From assembly GCF_022348185.1 (NCBI RefSeq), contig NZ_JAKRFD010000010.1, positions 146,524 to 210,523 of the forward strand: a DNA stretch of 64,000 nt. The letters run 5' to 3'. The notes under the pieces are model-generated. The model saw only the letters and a program-made list of their open reading frames with translations, ran no database searches and was not told where the DNA came from. Of this stretch, positions 25,151 to 34,240 are shown in pieces. The DNA is from Epibacterium sp. Ofav1-8. Lineage in GTDB: Bacteria; Pseudomonadota; Alphaproteobacteria; Rhodobacterales; Rhodobacteraceae. Both the position numbers and the translations under genes were made by a program. Numbering within the stretch: the first letter of the stretch is position 1; each line of letters starts with the position of its first letter.

Positions 25151-25178
25151 AGTTCAAATCTCTTATCACCCACCATTC
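25151..25178 (+). other. tRNA 3'-end-like sequence, possible integration (att) site
   Basis: AGGAG-TTCAAAT-CTCTT forms a T-arm (five pairs, 7-base loop), followed by ATCACCC, A, CCA: an acceptor 3' strand, discriminator and CCA. The matching 5' half (GGGTGAT...) is absent upstream, so this is not a whole tRNA. Such partial tRNA ends commonly mark the far end of integrated elements. Confidence 0.5.
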
Positions 25179-25479
25179 TCCTTTTTCTGATAGCGATGGT
25201 CGAAGGCCAGGAACGCTGATGCGCGCGTCCCGGTGATGAGATGTGCTCAACCGTCCGCAAAATCACTCTCCCTTAATTGATGCATCCCGGATGGCGCGGC
25301 GATGCGTTTCTTCCTGTTGGCATCGCTGGCGTGGGGTGGCACCGGCAGCCGGGCCAGGTCTGTCACAGCGGGCTTGATCGCAGAGCGAAACAGCGCGACA
25401 CTCGTGCACAGGTTGCACGTATTTTTCAGACACACGTCGGCGTGACGTCGCATTGACCCCAGCCATCGGGAGACATCTT

Positions 25480-27576
25480 TTGGGGAAGAATACATTCACT
25501 CTTGAGGATATCGATGCCTATCGGGGCCGGCCTGCGTTCACCGACGAAACCAAGGCGGAGATGGAAGCGCGCTGGAGCCGCCAGTCAAAGATCTATCAGC
25601 CGCAATTGGTCGATGTGAACGCTGAGCCGCAATTGCATGTCATCTGTCAGGCCTGCGGATGCCTTGGTCAGGCGGCGACGATGCACATCGGCCATATCAC
25701 CACCTGGAAGGAGCATGTGAAGGCGGCGATGCGCGCCCAGCAGGCCAACACGATTTCCACCCGCACCCTGATCGCGCTGTTCAACGATCCGTCAAACCTG
25801 CGCTGGGAGCATGCGGTCTGCAACGAGTCCCATGCCTTTGAGGAAGGTGATCCATTTGCCAAGGGGCTGGACCCGGAGATCAAACTGGCGATGCTGGCGC
25901 GGGTGAAATTCATCCGCGAAGGCGGGTTCGCGCCTGACGCCATCAAGCAGATGACGCCGCAAGAGTTCCAGCGCCACGCCAATCGCAAATTTGTCCCCAC
26001 CGGACAGGAGGGCGCACCGCAGGCCAGCGAGATGACGACCGGCGCGCAGATCAGCACGGCGGCGCTGCCGCCCCGGATCGACAATGACGAGGAAAAACCC
26101 ATCGATTTGGCGACGCTCACGCGCAAGAGCCTCGGCTGGTTCGGTGACACGCGCAAGGCGCTGTTTCGCGTCTGGAACGGTCTGGGCTTGGTTGGTGATG
26201 TCGGGCAGATCACCTACCTCAGATGCGGATCCTGTCAGCGGTTCACCGAGGGCTCCTCGATGCATATGGGGCACAAGACGGTCTGGAAATTGCATCTGCA
26301 AAACAAGGGTGTCACCAATCTCAAGGATGCCAAGATCGCCTATAACGATCTGGATAATCTGCGCTTCGAATGTTCCAAGTGCAACACCAGCCATGACTGG
26401 GAAAGCCTGACCGAAGAAGAACAGGACGCGCTTGATAACGCGTTGTACCGGGTTGCGGACCAAAGCGGGATGACGGACGAGAGCCGGCTGATGCGCACCC
26501 TCGTGTTCGGCGAACTCAAGAACCTGCCGGACGATCTTGTGGTCGACGGCGAGCTGATGCGCCGGGTGGCGGCCTTTGCCCGGGCCCAGGGTGCAATGGA
26601 GGCGCTTGGCGCCATGGCCGAGGCGCTGGCCGGCGAGCTGGAAGCGGAACGCCGGGCGGCGGATTTGAGCGGTCAGGCCGTGATCGATGATGCCATCGCC
26701 AGCGAGGCCGAGTCACGCGCACATGAGGCCGAAGAGACCGCCCGGCAGATGCAGGACTACGTGATTGCGGAACGCGCGCGGTTCGAGCAGGAGGCGGCAC
26801 AGGCCCACGACCGCGCCCAGGCGATGATCCATGAGGCCGAACTGGCCGCCAGTCAGGGTCGGGCGACCCAATCCGACGTCGATCAGGCCTATTACGCGTT
26901 TGAACAGGTCAGGCAGGACTTTGAAGAGCGCAACCTGATGGTGTCCGGCCATGAACATGACACGGCACAGGCTGTTGGGGCGGCGCAGGAGGCCCGACAT
27001 GTGGCCGAGGGGCTGATCCGCGATGCGCAGCTCTCTCGCGCGCGGTTCGAACAGGCCGACACTGCCCTGAAAACGCTGCGCGCCGAGAATGAACGTCAGC
27101 GCGAAGCCCGCGCTGAGGCGATGTATGGGATCGCCCGTCAGGCTGCCGATGACTGGAGTGCGGACGAACAGTATTACATGCTGCGCGGTGTTCTCGATCC
27201 GGCGCAGTTGGACGGGCTGAAGCTGTTGCAGGCCGCGCTGCGCGCCGAAGTCGATTATCCCCATGAAAACAGCGCGTTCCGAAAGGACCGGATCCTGAAC
27301 GAAGTCGAACTTGGGCTGCGCTGGAGCAAGCTCGATTACAAATCGCCCGAGTTCAAGGATGCGGACAGCCGCCGGGCGCTGGTTGATCGCGCCTTTGCCT
27401 ATGCCCATGCACGGGAGGCCGGGCTCCAGCGTTTGCCCGACCCCAAGCTGCGATTGGGCGGGCGGGAGGTGCCGATGGATCTGCTCTATGACAATCTGGT
27501 GGTGATCCGGGAAACCGGGCAACCCTCGGATGAGGTCAAGCGGATCTTCATGCAGAAGCTGAATGGCGCGTATTGA
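25480..27576 (+). CDS. Large protein with two tandem HNH-like zinc/nuclease domains and coiled coil
   Basis: 698 aa from TTG 25480 (GGGAGA six bases upstream; TTG 25453 is an alternative without a good site). Two copies of one module are visible: copy 1 (about residues 50-120) CQACGCLG, MHIGHITTWKEH, NDPSNLRWEHAVCNESH; copy 2 (about 245-310) CGSCQRFTEG, MHMGHKTVWKLH, YNDLDNLRFECSKCNTSH. The pattern C-x2-C, H-x-GH-x3-W, N-L, C-N-x-SH suggests an HNH/His-Me fold; copy 1 lacks one Cys of the second pair. Residues 350-560 are Ala/Glu-rich coiled coil, and a conserved-looking C-terminal domain follows. Co-transcribed with 27600. Unknown; a nuclease effector or defence protein is possible. Confidence 0.6.
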   Translation: MGKNTFTLEDIDAYRGRPAFTDETKAEMEARWSRQSKIYQPQLVDVNAEPQLHVICQACGCLGQAATMHIGHITTWKEHVKAAMRAQQANTISTRTLIALFNDPSNLRWEHAVCNESHAFEEGDPFAKGLDPEIKLAMLARVKFIREGGFAPDAIKQMTPQEFQRHANRKFVPTGQEGAPQASEMTTGAQISTAALPPRIDNDEEKPIDLATLTRKSLGWFGDTRKALFRVWNGLGLVGDVGQITYLRCGSCQRFTEGSSMHMGHKTVWKLHLQNKGVTNLKDAKIAYNDLDNLRFECSKCNTSHDWESLTEEEQDALDNALYRVADQSGMTDESRLMRTLVFGELKNLPDDLVVDGELMRRVAAFARAQGAMEALGAMAEALAGELEAERRAADLSGQAVIDDAIASEAESRAHEAEETARQMQDYVIAERARFEQEAAQAHDRAQAMIHEAELAASQGRATQSDVDQAYYAFEQVRQDFEERNLMVSGHEHDTAQAVGAAQEARHVAEGLIRDAQLSRARFEQADTALKTLRAENERQREARAEAMYGIARQAADDWSADEQYYMLRGVLDPAQLDGLKLLQAALRAEVDYPHENSAFRKDRILNEVELGLRWSKLDYKSPEFKDADSRRALVDRAFAYAHAREAGLQRLPDPKLRLGGREVPMDLLYDNLVVIRETGQPSDEVKRIFMQKLNGAY

Positions 27577-27599
27577 GGCACGGCAGGGGAAGAGTGAAC

Positions 27600-28160
27600 A
27601 TGGCACCCAGTTTGGACAGGCTGAACGACACCCAAGCGGATTTCATCCGCCGTTTCGTGCTGTCGGTCCCGGAAGCCACCGGCGTTGAGGCGGCCCGTAT
27701 CGACGCACCGGGGGGCGACCTCCCGGAGGCCGACACCATGAGCACGGCGCCGCTGGCGGGGGCGATCAGCCTGGTGGCGCTGCAAAAGGCGCGGTTGGGC
27801 TGGGACGGCGAGCGCAAGCGCGTGGCGGCGGAGTTGAAAAAGCTGGAAGCGGCGATGGTCGCAGCCTTCAAGGAGGCCGATGATGCGCGTGACATGGCGG
27901 GCATCGCAACAAAGGTCCACGGGGTGCTGGAGGTGATCGACGCGCGCCTGCTGGACACGCTGGACGCCGCGCTGACGGCCCCGGACGCGGGCGCGCGCGG
28001 GGCGTTGCTGTCGAAATCGGCGGGGCTGGTTGACCAGTATCTGGCCGATCTGGATGGGCATCCGCTGATCCAGCTGGTCGAACACAACCCGTTCCTGCGC
28101 GTGAATGTCACCACTGGCCTGCGCCGCGCACTGCGGGGGCTGCGGGCGGAACTGGTCTAA
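27600..28160 (+). CDS. Helical protein of unknown function, partner of the tandem-HNH gene
   Basis: 186 aa from ATG 27600, with GGGGAAGAG upstream. The sequence is mostly helical (VALQKARLGWDGERKRVAAE, later LDTLDAALTAPDAGARGALL) with no signal or membrane segment. It follows the tandem-HNH gene by 23 bp on the same strand, so they are one operon. It could be a regulator, chaperone or immunity partner; nothing in the sequence decides. I do not recognise the family. Confidence 0.5.
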   Translation: MAPSLDRLNDTQADFIRRFVLSVPEATGVEAARIDAPGGDLPEADTMSTAPLAGAISLVALQKARLGWDGERKRVAAELKKLEAAMVAAFKEADDARDMAGIATKVHGVLEVIDARLLDTLDAALTAPDAGARGALLSKSAGLVDQYLADLDGHPLIQLVEHNPFLRVNVTTGLRRALRGLRAELV

Positions 28161-28319
28161 CCGGCGGCGCGTCGGGAAGGATCCCGGCGACAGGCCGACA
28201 CGCGCGCAGATCGCAAGACCGACATCGGCGCAACACCCGCCGCCGGTGAAGGGCGGCTGCTGCGGATTGGCACGACACCTATCGTGCGAGGTGCCGCTCC
28301 GGTTCAGGGCAACGGTTCG

Positions 28320-29276
28320 CTATGCGTGAAACCGATGTCGGTATTCGCCCGGTGTCAGCCCGACGATCCTATGGAAGACCTTGCGAAACGCGCCGGCGTC
28401 GGCATAGCCCACCTCCCAGGAGATACGCTCGACAGGGTGGCGGCTGAATTGCAGCAGCTCCTGCGCCTTGGCCACGCGCAGGCGCTGGGTGTACTCCGTG
28501 GTCGTCAGGCCGGTGGCCTTGCGGAAACGGCGCAGCAAGGTGCGCTGCTCCAGCCCGGCCTCTGCCGCCAGGGTCGCAAGCCGCGCCTCCTTGCCCTCGT
28601 GCCGTTGCAGGAAATGCTGGACCTTGAGGACCGGCGCATCGCCATGGGTCAGCCGCGGGGCGAAGCCGCTGTAATAGCGCTGTTCCCGCCCCGGCGGGTC
28701 GACCAGCATCATCCGCGCTGTCTTTGACATGACAAGGGGGCCGAGGAAGCGGTCGACCAGCTTGAGCCCGAGATCGGTCCAGGACATCAGCCCACCCGCC
28801 GAAATGATGTCACCGCCATCGATGATGAGACGATCAGGGTCCAGATCGATTTCTGGAAAGCGGTCGCGGAAGGCATCGGCATAGGCCCAATGCGTGGTGA
28901 CCGCGCGCTGTCTCAGCAATCCGGTCTCGGCCAAGAGGAACGCCCCACCGCAGACGGAGGCCAGGATCGCACCGTTTGCGTGGTGTCGGCGCAGCCAATC
29001 GGCGAGGGGGGCTGCGGTTTCGGCCCGGATCGGCGCGTCGAGCGAGGGCGGCAAAATCAGCACGTGCCAGGGATCACCGGACGGCTCCGGCAGCGCCGGC
29101 GCAGTGTCGGCGGCCGTGCTGCTCATCGCCTCGATCATCCGGACCTGAAGCCCCCGCGTGTCTTCCTGTGGTTCCGGGGTCATGCGTGCGGCGACCTGAA
29201 ACAGGTCTGCCAGCCCCATGGCGGCAGAGCGCTGCGCACCAGGGTAGAGGACGATGCCGATCCTCACCTCTCCCAT
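28320..29276 (-). CDS. GlxA-type AraC-family transcriptional regulator (DJ-1/PfpI + AraC)
   Basis: 318 aa. The N-terminal DJ-1/PfpI-like domain (1-185) keeps the nucleophile elbow LASVCGGAFLLAETGLL; it is followed by a C-terminal AraC double HTH (about 215-315): LATLAAEAGLEQRTLLRRFR, VERISWEVGYADAGAFRKVF, VGLTPGEYRHRF. Such proteins sense small amino or choline-type metabolites. Its start faces the MBL-fold hydrolase gene (225 bp apart, divergent), which it may regulate. Confidence 0.92.
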   Translation of the reverse strand: MGEVRIGIVLYPGAQRSAAMGLADLFQVAARMTPEPQEDTRGLQVRMIEAMSSTAADTAPALPEPSGDPWHVLILPPSLDAPIRAETAAPLADWLRRHHANGAILASVCGGAFLLAETGLLRQRAVTTHWAYADAFRDRFPEIDLDPDRLIIDGGDIISAGGLMSWTDLGLKLVDRFLGPLVMSKTARMMLVDPPGREQRYYSGFAPRLTHGDAPVLKVQHFLQRHEGKEARLATLAAEAGLEQRTLLRRFRKATGLTTTEYTQRLRVAKAQELLQFSRHPVERISWEVGYADAGAFRKVFHRIVGLTPGEYRHRFHA

Positions 29277-29500
29277 TTGTCGATATCACCCTCTTTAATG
29301 TCGATTGCGCCAATGGTGACAGGCCTACGCCGCTGCCAATTTGACGTCAAGAGAGACGCAGACGGACAAGACCCCGTCGAACGGGGCCTGACCGCCCTCG
29401 ACATTCAAAGCAGGTCTTGGCCCGGTGGCACCCCGCCATCGGACCAGATCGCCGCGGCCAACGCGATGCGCCACATCGCCCTCAGACTTGGAGTGAGACC

Positions 29501-30271
29501 ATGAAAATTCACCAGATCCGCAACGCTACCCTGACCGTGACCTTCGGCGGCAAGCGGTTTCTTGTTGATCCCTACCTGGCCGAAAAAGACGCCTATCCCG
29601 GCTTTGAGGGCACGGTGAACAGCGAGATCCGCCACCCGCGCGTGGCGCTGCGCACGCCGATGGACAGAATTCTCGATTTCGATGCGCTGATCGTGACACA
29701 TCTGCATCCCGACCATTTCGACGCGGCCGCCGTGGCGCTGCTGCCGCGGGACAAGCCGGTCTTTGTGCAGAACTACTCGGATGCCGAGCTGATCAAGGCC
29801 ATGGGCTTTACCGATGTGCGGCCGCTGGGGATCGAAACCCGGTTCGGCGAGATCACGCTGTCGCGCACGCGCGGCCAGCATGGTTCGGACGAGGCCTATG
29901 TCTACGGCGCTGAACGTCTGGGCAGCGTCATGGGCGTCGTCTTCCGCGCCGAGGGGGAAAAGACGCTCTATCTCGCGGGGGACACCGTCTGGAACCAGAT
30001 GGTTGCGACAAACCTGGACATGTTCGCACCCGATGTGATCGTGCTCGCCGCAGGCGATGCGCAGGTGCCGGGGCTGGGGTCGATCATCATGGGGGCGGCC
30101 GACGTCAAGACCGTCCATGATGCGGCGCCCACGGCGCAGATCATCGCCAGCCACATGGAAACCGTGAACCATTGCGTGCTGTCCCGCGCTGCGTTGCGGG
30201 ACTTTGCCGCGCGCAACGGCATGACCGAGCGCCTGTGGATTCCGGCAGATGACGAGATACTGGAGTTCTGA
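29501..30271 (+). CDS. MBL-fold metal-dependent hydrolase (UlaG-like)
   Basis: 256 aa. Metallo-beta-lactamase fold with HLHPDHFDAAAVALL (metal-binding H-x-H-x-D-H), a glycine-rich strand RTRGQHGSDEAYVYG (His ligand), LYLAGDTVWNQMV (bridging Asp) and SHMETVNHC (last His). This resembles the UlaG/lactonase-type single-domain hydrolases. Start at 29501 by GGAG seven bases upstream. Divergent from a GlxA-type regulator. Substrate unknown. Confidence 0.88.
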   Translation: MKIHQIRNATLTVTFGGKRFLVDPYLAEKDAYPGFEGTVNSEIRHPRVALRTPMDRILDFDALIVTHLHPDHFDAAAVALLPRDKPVFVQNYSDAELIKAMGFTDVRPLGIETRFGEITLSRTRGQHGSDEAYVYGAERLGSVMGVVFRAEGEKTLYLAGDTVWNQMVATNLDMFAPDVIVLAAGDAQVPGLGSIIMGAADVKTVHDAAPTAQIIASHMETVNHCVLSRAALRDFAARNGMTERLWIPADDEILEF

Positions 30272-30608
30272 ACACAGAGCAGTGCCCGTGCAAAACGTGA
30301 TGATCGGGGGAGGGCAGGGTGCTGGCGGTCCTGCAGCACCCGCGCGCCTCTTCCAGCGCCAACGCGGGCAACCTCGGCTTTTTTGTGCCAGGCCCTTGCT
30401 GCGCCGGGCGATGTTTTCTAAGCTCAGGCGGAAAAGTCACGATCCACAACGGGAGGGCACAAGCTGAACATGCGTATCATCCGCCGACTTCAGCATGGTC
30501 CCCGTTTCGCCCTGTGAATTCGTTTGCAGGGCGGGCCTGAGGCATAACATCTCAATCGGTCTGCCCAGAGCCGCACCGCGGCACCCTGATCTATGAGCAG
30601 AGATTTCG
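30272..30608. other. Intergenic region with a hairpin
   Basis: A perfect inverted repeat GGGTGCTG (30317-30324) / CAGCACCC (30334-30341) follows the MBL gene but has no T-tract, so termination is uncertain. The rest is leader for the ABC-F gene. No gene seen. Confidence 0.45.
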
Positions 30609-32126
30609 ATGACTGTTATGAATATCAACGCCCTGAGCGTTGTCCTGGGCGCGCCCCTTTTTGAAAACCTGAACCTGACCATCTCCAAAGGCGACCGCAT
30701 CGGGCTGGTTGCTGCCAATGGCCGCGGGAAAACCTCGCTTCTGGACTGTTTGTCCGGCGTGGCCGAGCCCACAGGCGGCACCATCGTGCGCGGACGCGGG
30801 GTGCGGGTCGGATATGTGACGCAATATGTTCCGCATGAGGCCTATTCCCGGACCCTCTACGACTATGTGTTGGGCGCGCTCCCACCCGAGCAGGCCGATT
30901 ATGAGAGCTGGCGCGTGGATGTTGTTCTCGGGGATCTCAGCATCCCTTACGAGCTGCAACACCGGCCATTGAAAGAGCTCAGCGGCGGCTGGCAGCGCAC
31001 GGCGCTCCTTGCGGCGGCCTGGATCACGGAACCCGATGTTCTGTTGCTGGATGAGCCAACCAACCATCTGGACCTGAGGCGTATCGGGTTGTTGCAGGAC
31101 TGGCTTTCGCAGCTGCCGCGGGATGTCTCGGTTGTGATCACCTCGCATGATCGGGCCTTTCTGGACGCCACAACCAACCGAACGCTGTTCCTGCGTGCCG
31201 AGCGGTCGCGTGTATTTGCGCTGCCGTTCACCAAAGCCCGCGCCGCGCTCGACGAGGCCGACGCCACGGATCAGCGGCGTTTTGAAAATGATCTGAACAA
31301 GGCGCAACAATTGCGCAAGCAGGCCGCAAAGCTGAAGAATATCGGCATCAATTCGGGCTCTGACCTTCTGGTCACCAAAACAAAGCAGCTCAACGCCCGC
31401 GCCGACAAGCTTGAGGCCGCTGCCAGCCCCGCCCATCAGGATCGCAGCGCGGGCGACATCAAGCTGGCCAACAGCGGCACCCATGCCAAGGCATTGGTGA
31501 CGTTGGACGACGTGCCGGTGCAAACGCCAGAGCGTCAGCTGCTCTACAGCACCGGGCAGAAGTGGATCCTTCCGGGTGATCGCATCGTGCTACTTGGGGC
31601 CAACGGCACTGGAAAGACGCGGCTGGTCACTCTGATCCAGCAGGCTCTGGCGGGGCAGGAGGGGCCGGTCAAATGTGCGCCGTCGGTTGTTCCGGCCTAT
31701 TCGGATCAGCATCTGAGCCAGCTGTCAGACCGGGACACGCCCATGACTGCGGTGACCGGACAATTCGACATCGGTGACCAGAGGGCGCGTGGTGTCCTGG
31801 CCGGGGCCGGGGTCAACATACAGATGCAGGATACCCGGATTGCAGCCCTGTCTGGCGGGCAGAAGGCGCGGTTGGCGATGTTGATCCTGCGCCTGAAGAA
31901 CCCGAACTTCTACCTGCTTGATGAACCAACCAATCATCTGGATATCGATGGGCAAGAAGCGCTTGAGGAAGAGCTGATTGCGCACAACGTGTCGTGCCTG
32001 CTTGTCAGTCACGACCGCAGTTTCCTGCGCAACGTTGGCAACCGGTTCTGGCTGATCAACGGCAGAAGGCTGGAGGAGGTTGACAGCCCTGACCCCTTCC
32101 TGGCGGGGGAAATGAGCGCCCGGTGA
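30609..32126 (+). CDS. ABC-F family ATPase
   Basis: 505 aa with two ABC domains and no membrane part. Domain 1: Walker A AANGRGKTSL, signature LSGGWQRTALLAAAW, Walker B VLLLDEPTNHLDL. A linker of charged helix (residues 210-270) is followed by domain 2: GANGTGKTRL, LSGGQKARLAMLIL, FYLLDEPTNHLDI. ABC-F proteins act on ribosomes (translation factors or antibiotic protection). Walker A of domain 1 has Arg in place of the usual Ser (NGRGKT). Single gene. Confidence 0.92.
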   Translation: MTVMNINALSVVLGAPLFENLNLTISKGDRIGLVAANGRGKTSLLDCLSGVAEPTGGTIVRGRGVRVGYVTQYVPHEAYSRTLYDYVLGALPPEQADYESWRVDVVLGDLSIPYELQHRPLKELSGGWQRTALLAAAWITEPDVLLLDEPTNHLDLRRIGLLQDWLSQLPRDVSVVITSHDRAFLDATTNRTLFLRAERSRVFALPFTKARAALDEADATDQRRFENDLNKAQQLRKQAAKLKNIGINSGSDLLVTKTKQLNARADKLEAAASPAHQDRSAGDIKLANSGTHAKALVTLDDVPVQTPERQLLYSTGQKWILPGDRIVLLGANGTGKTRLVTLIQQALAGQEGPVKCAPSVVPAYSDQHLSQLSDRDTPMTAVTGQFDIGDQRARGVLAGAGVNIQMQDTRIAALSGGQKARLAMLILRLKNPNFYLLDEPTNHLDIDGQEALEEELIAHNVSCLLVSHDRSFLRNVGNRFWLINGRRLEEVDSPDPFLAGEMSAR

Positions 32127-32222
32127 ATGGCATGGTCCGCATTGAGCGCTGGGCACCCGGCGTTCGCTGCGGCTCTTTGCGCCGGTTGTGCTCGGTGTGC
32201 CCGCCCGCAGCAAACGCGCGTG

Positions 32223-33140
32223 TCATCGGCGCTGGCGTTCCGGCCCCGTGTCCGCTGCGGGCGGGCTTGGCTGTCCAAGCCGGTTCCAGAGCTCATCGGC
32301 AACAACACCCACGGCGCGATCCCGGCGCCTCATCTTGAAAATCACGGTCCGGCGCGGCGGGAACCCCTCGACAGTCAAGGGCAGCAAAGCGCCGGATCGC
32401 CGTTCCGCCTCTGTCATGTGATCGGGCAAACCGCCCCAGCCCAGACCGGCAAGGATCACCTTCTTCTTGGCGGCCAGGTCCGACACGGTCCATTTCAGCC
32501 CGCCGGGCAGCAGGTCGCGGCTCTGATCGTGGGTCGCGCCACCCGTGCCGGCGGCGACCACCTGGACATGGCTCTGCATTTCGGAGGCGGCCAAGGCGCG
32601 GGAACCGGTGGGCAGGCCCAGGCCGGGACTGGCCACGGGCCGGATCGTGACCTCTGCAACCGGTTCGGCCTCAACGTCGTTCAGGGGCACCCCCTCGAGG
32701 GAGGCGAGCGCAATATCCGCCTGTCCCTCCATCAACCGGGCAATCGGACCTCCCATCATCTCCATCCGCAGCCGAAGATGGGTGACCGGGTGGCGCCGGC
32801 CGGTCTCTGCAAGCGCGGGCAACAGAGGATCGAGGTCCAGTGTCGCGCTGACGGCCAGGGTCAGCTCCGGCTCCTCGCGGGCGCGCAGCTGGGCGGCAGT
32901 GGTGCGCAGCCCCTGCATCTGCCGCAGCACCCGGGACGCCTCGCGATAGAAGACCTCACCCGCCGGGGTCAGCACGGGACGGTAGGCGTCGCGGCTGAAC
33001 AGGTCCAGCTCCAGTTCCGCTTCCAGCTGGCGGATCGAATGGCTGATGGCGGATTGTGACTTGTGCAGCCGGTCCGCCGCGCCCCGAAAGGTGCCGGTCG
33101 CGACAATGGCATCCAGGGCAATGAGCTGATCGTGTTTCAT
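32223..33140 (-). CDS. LysR-family transcriptional regulator
   Basis: 305 aa. The HTH at the N-terminus reads ALDAIVATGTFRGAADRLHK, then SQSAISHSIRQLEAELELDL; the effector domain follows. ATG 33140 is where family homology starts. Divergent from the GST operon; the 108-bp promoter region has a perfect 8-5-8 palindrome (33152-33172) 11 bp from its own start, so autoregulation and control of the GST operon are likely. Confidence 0.92.
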   Translation of the reverse strand: MKHDQLIALDAIVATGTFRGAADRLHKSQSAISHSIRQLEAELELDLFSRDAYRPVLTPAGEVFYREASRVLRQMQGLRTTAAQLRAREEPELTLAVSATLDLDPLLPALAETGRRHPVTHLRLRMEMMGGPIARLMEGQADIALASLEGVPLNDVEAEPVAEVTIRPVASPGLGLPTGSRALAASEMQSHVQVVAAGTGGATHDQSRDLLPGGLKWTVSDLAAKKKVILAGLGWGGLPDHMTEAERRSGALLPLTVEGFPPRRTVIFKMRRRDRAVGVVADELWNRLGQPSPPAADTGPERQRR

Positions 33141-33151
33141 AGGCCTCCAAC

Positions 33152-33172
33152 ATGATCGAGTATTTCGATCAT
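33152..33172. promoter_or_regulatory. Perfect 8-5-8 palindrome, probable LysR operator
   Basis: ATGATCGA-gtatt-TCGATCAT between the LysR start (33140) and the GST start (33249). Contains the T-N11-A core expected of LysR sites. Confidence 0.7.
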
Positions 33173-33248
33173 AATGACGAGAACACAATATTATCAATCC
33201 ATCATGTCAAGGGCTAGTCAGAGGACATCATAACCACAGGAGACTGTC

Positions 33249-33860
33249 ATGAAACTCTACTACAAGCCCGGAGCCTGCCCGCTGGCCAGCCATATCGCTC
33301 TGCATGAAACCGGCCGTCAGTTTGAAATCGAAGCGGTCGATACTGCGACGGGCCGGACCGAAAGCGGCGCCGATTATCGCGCGATCAATCCCAAGGGCTA
33401 TGTTCCGGCCCTGGGGCTGGACGACGGCACTGTCCTGACCGAAGGCGCAGCTGTCTTGCAGTATATCGCAGATACCACCCCCGACGCAGGGCTGGCGCCG
33501 ACAGCGGGCACTCTGGCACGGGCGCGGATGCAGGAGCAGCTCAACTGGATCGGAACCGAATTGCACAAGGCCTTTGGTCCGCTGTTCCGTGCGGGCACGT
33601 CCGAGGCAGAACAGGACGCGGCGCGGGTCGCGGTTGCGGGCAAGTTCGATTTCATCGAGACCCAGCTGGCGGATGGTCGCGCCTGGCTGGTCGACGACCG
33701 GTTCTCGGTGGCAGATGCCTATCTGTTCGTGGTGTCGAACTGGGCCAATTTCACCGGTATCGATCTGGCCCGCTGGCCCAATCTGGCCGCCTTTGTCGGC
33801 CGCTGTGCCGCCCGACCGTCCGCGCAGGCGGCGATGCGCGCCGAGGGGCTGATCCAATGA
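33249..33860 (+). CDS. Glutathione S-transferase
   Basis: 203 aa. The thioredoxin-like N-terminal domain starts MKLYYKPGACPLASHIALHE, the bacterial beta/zeta-type start with Cys10 as the likely glutathione-contact residue; NPKGYVPALGLDDGTVLTEG holds the cis-Pro and the Glu/Gly GSH-binding loop. The C-terminal domain is helical (LVDDRFSVADAYLFVVSNWA). First gene of an operon with an NTF2-like protein and a tautomerase; the next gene overlaps by 4 bp. Confidence 0.93.
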   Translation: MKLYYKPGACPLASHIALHETGRQFEIEAVDTATGRTESGADYRAINPKGYVPALGLDDGTVLTEGAAVLQYIADTTPDAGLAPTAGTLARARMQEQLNWIGTELHKAFGPLFRAGTSEAEQDAARVAVAGKFDFIETQLADGRAWLVDDRFSVADAYLFVVSNWANFTGIDLARWPNLAAFVGRCAARPSAQAAMRAEGLIQ

Positions 33861-34237
33861 CGCCCGCCGCCCACACCCAGATCGGCGCGGTGATGGAGGC
33901 CTATTTCGAGGGGCTTCATCAGGCCGACAGCACCCAGCTGCGCAAGGTCTTCCATCCGAAGCTGGCCTATGTCTGCGCCACCGAAGGGGATGAGCTCTAT
34001 CTTGATCTTGAGACCTACATGGCCCGCGTGGATGGGCGCGAGCCCCCGGCGGCACGTGGCGACCCGCGAGAGGAGCAGATCCTGGAGATTGCCTTCGCGA
34101 GCAGCCGACTGGCCCATGTCAGCGCCCGGATGACGATGATGGGCCGCGACTTCCACGACCTCCTGACCCTGGTCCGTTACGGTGCGGAGTGGCGCATTGT
34201 CACCAAGGTGTTTTCCTATGTGCCGCGAGAGGATTGA
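33857..34237 (+). CDS. NTF2-like / lumazine-binding family protein
   Basis: 126 aa. SnoaL-like cone fold: VMEAYFEGLHQADSTQLRKV, FHPKLAYVCATEGDELYLDL, YGAEWRIVTKVFSYVPRED. This family includes small isomerases and hydrolases acting on hydrophobic substrates; many are uncharacterised. The start ATG overlaps the GST stop. With GST before it and a tautomerase after it, the operon probably handles an electrophilic aromatic or enol compound. Confidence 0.8.
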   Translation: MTPAAHTQIGAVMEAYFEGLHQADSTQLRKVFHPKLAYVCATEGDELYLDLETYMARVDGREPPAARGDPREEQILEIAFASSRLAHVSARMTMMGRDFHDLLTLVRYGAEWRIVTKVFSYVPRED

Positions 34238-34240
34238 GTG

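Larger units (their letters stand above)
24597..25479. other. Gene-free stretch with terminator and tRNA-end-like sequence
   Basis: About 880 bp. It holds the terminator (24950-24974) and the tRNA-3'-like segment (25151-25178). A plus-strand frame (24390-24881) overlaps the signalling gene and ends before the terminator, but I cannot support it as a gene. Confidence 0.5.

Noticed and set aside
25080..25185. A complete tRNA gene
   Set aside because: Only the T-arm and acceptor 3' strand fold; no matching 5' acceptor strand, D-arm or canonical 7-base anticodon loop is found upstream.
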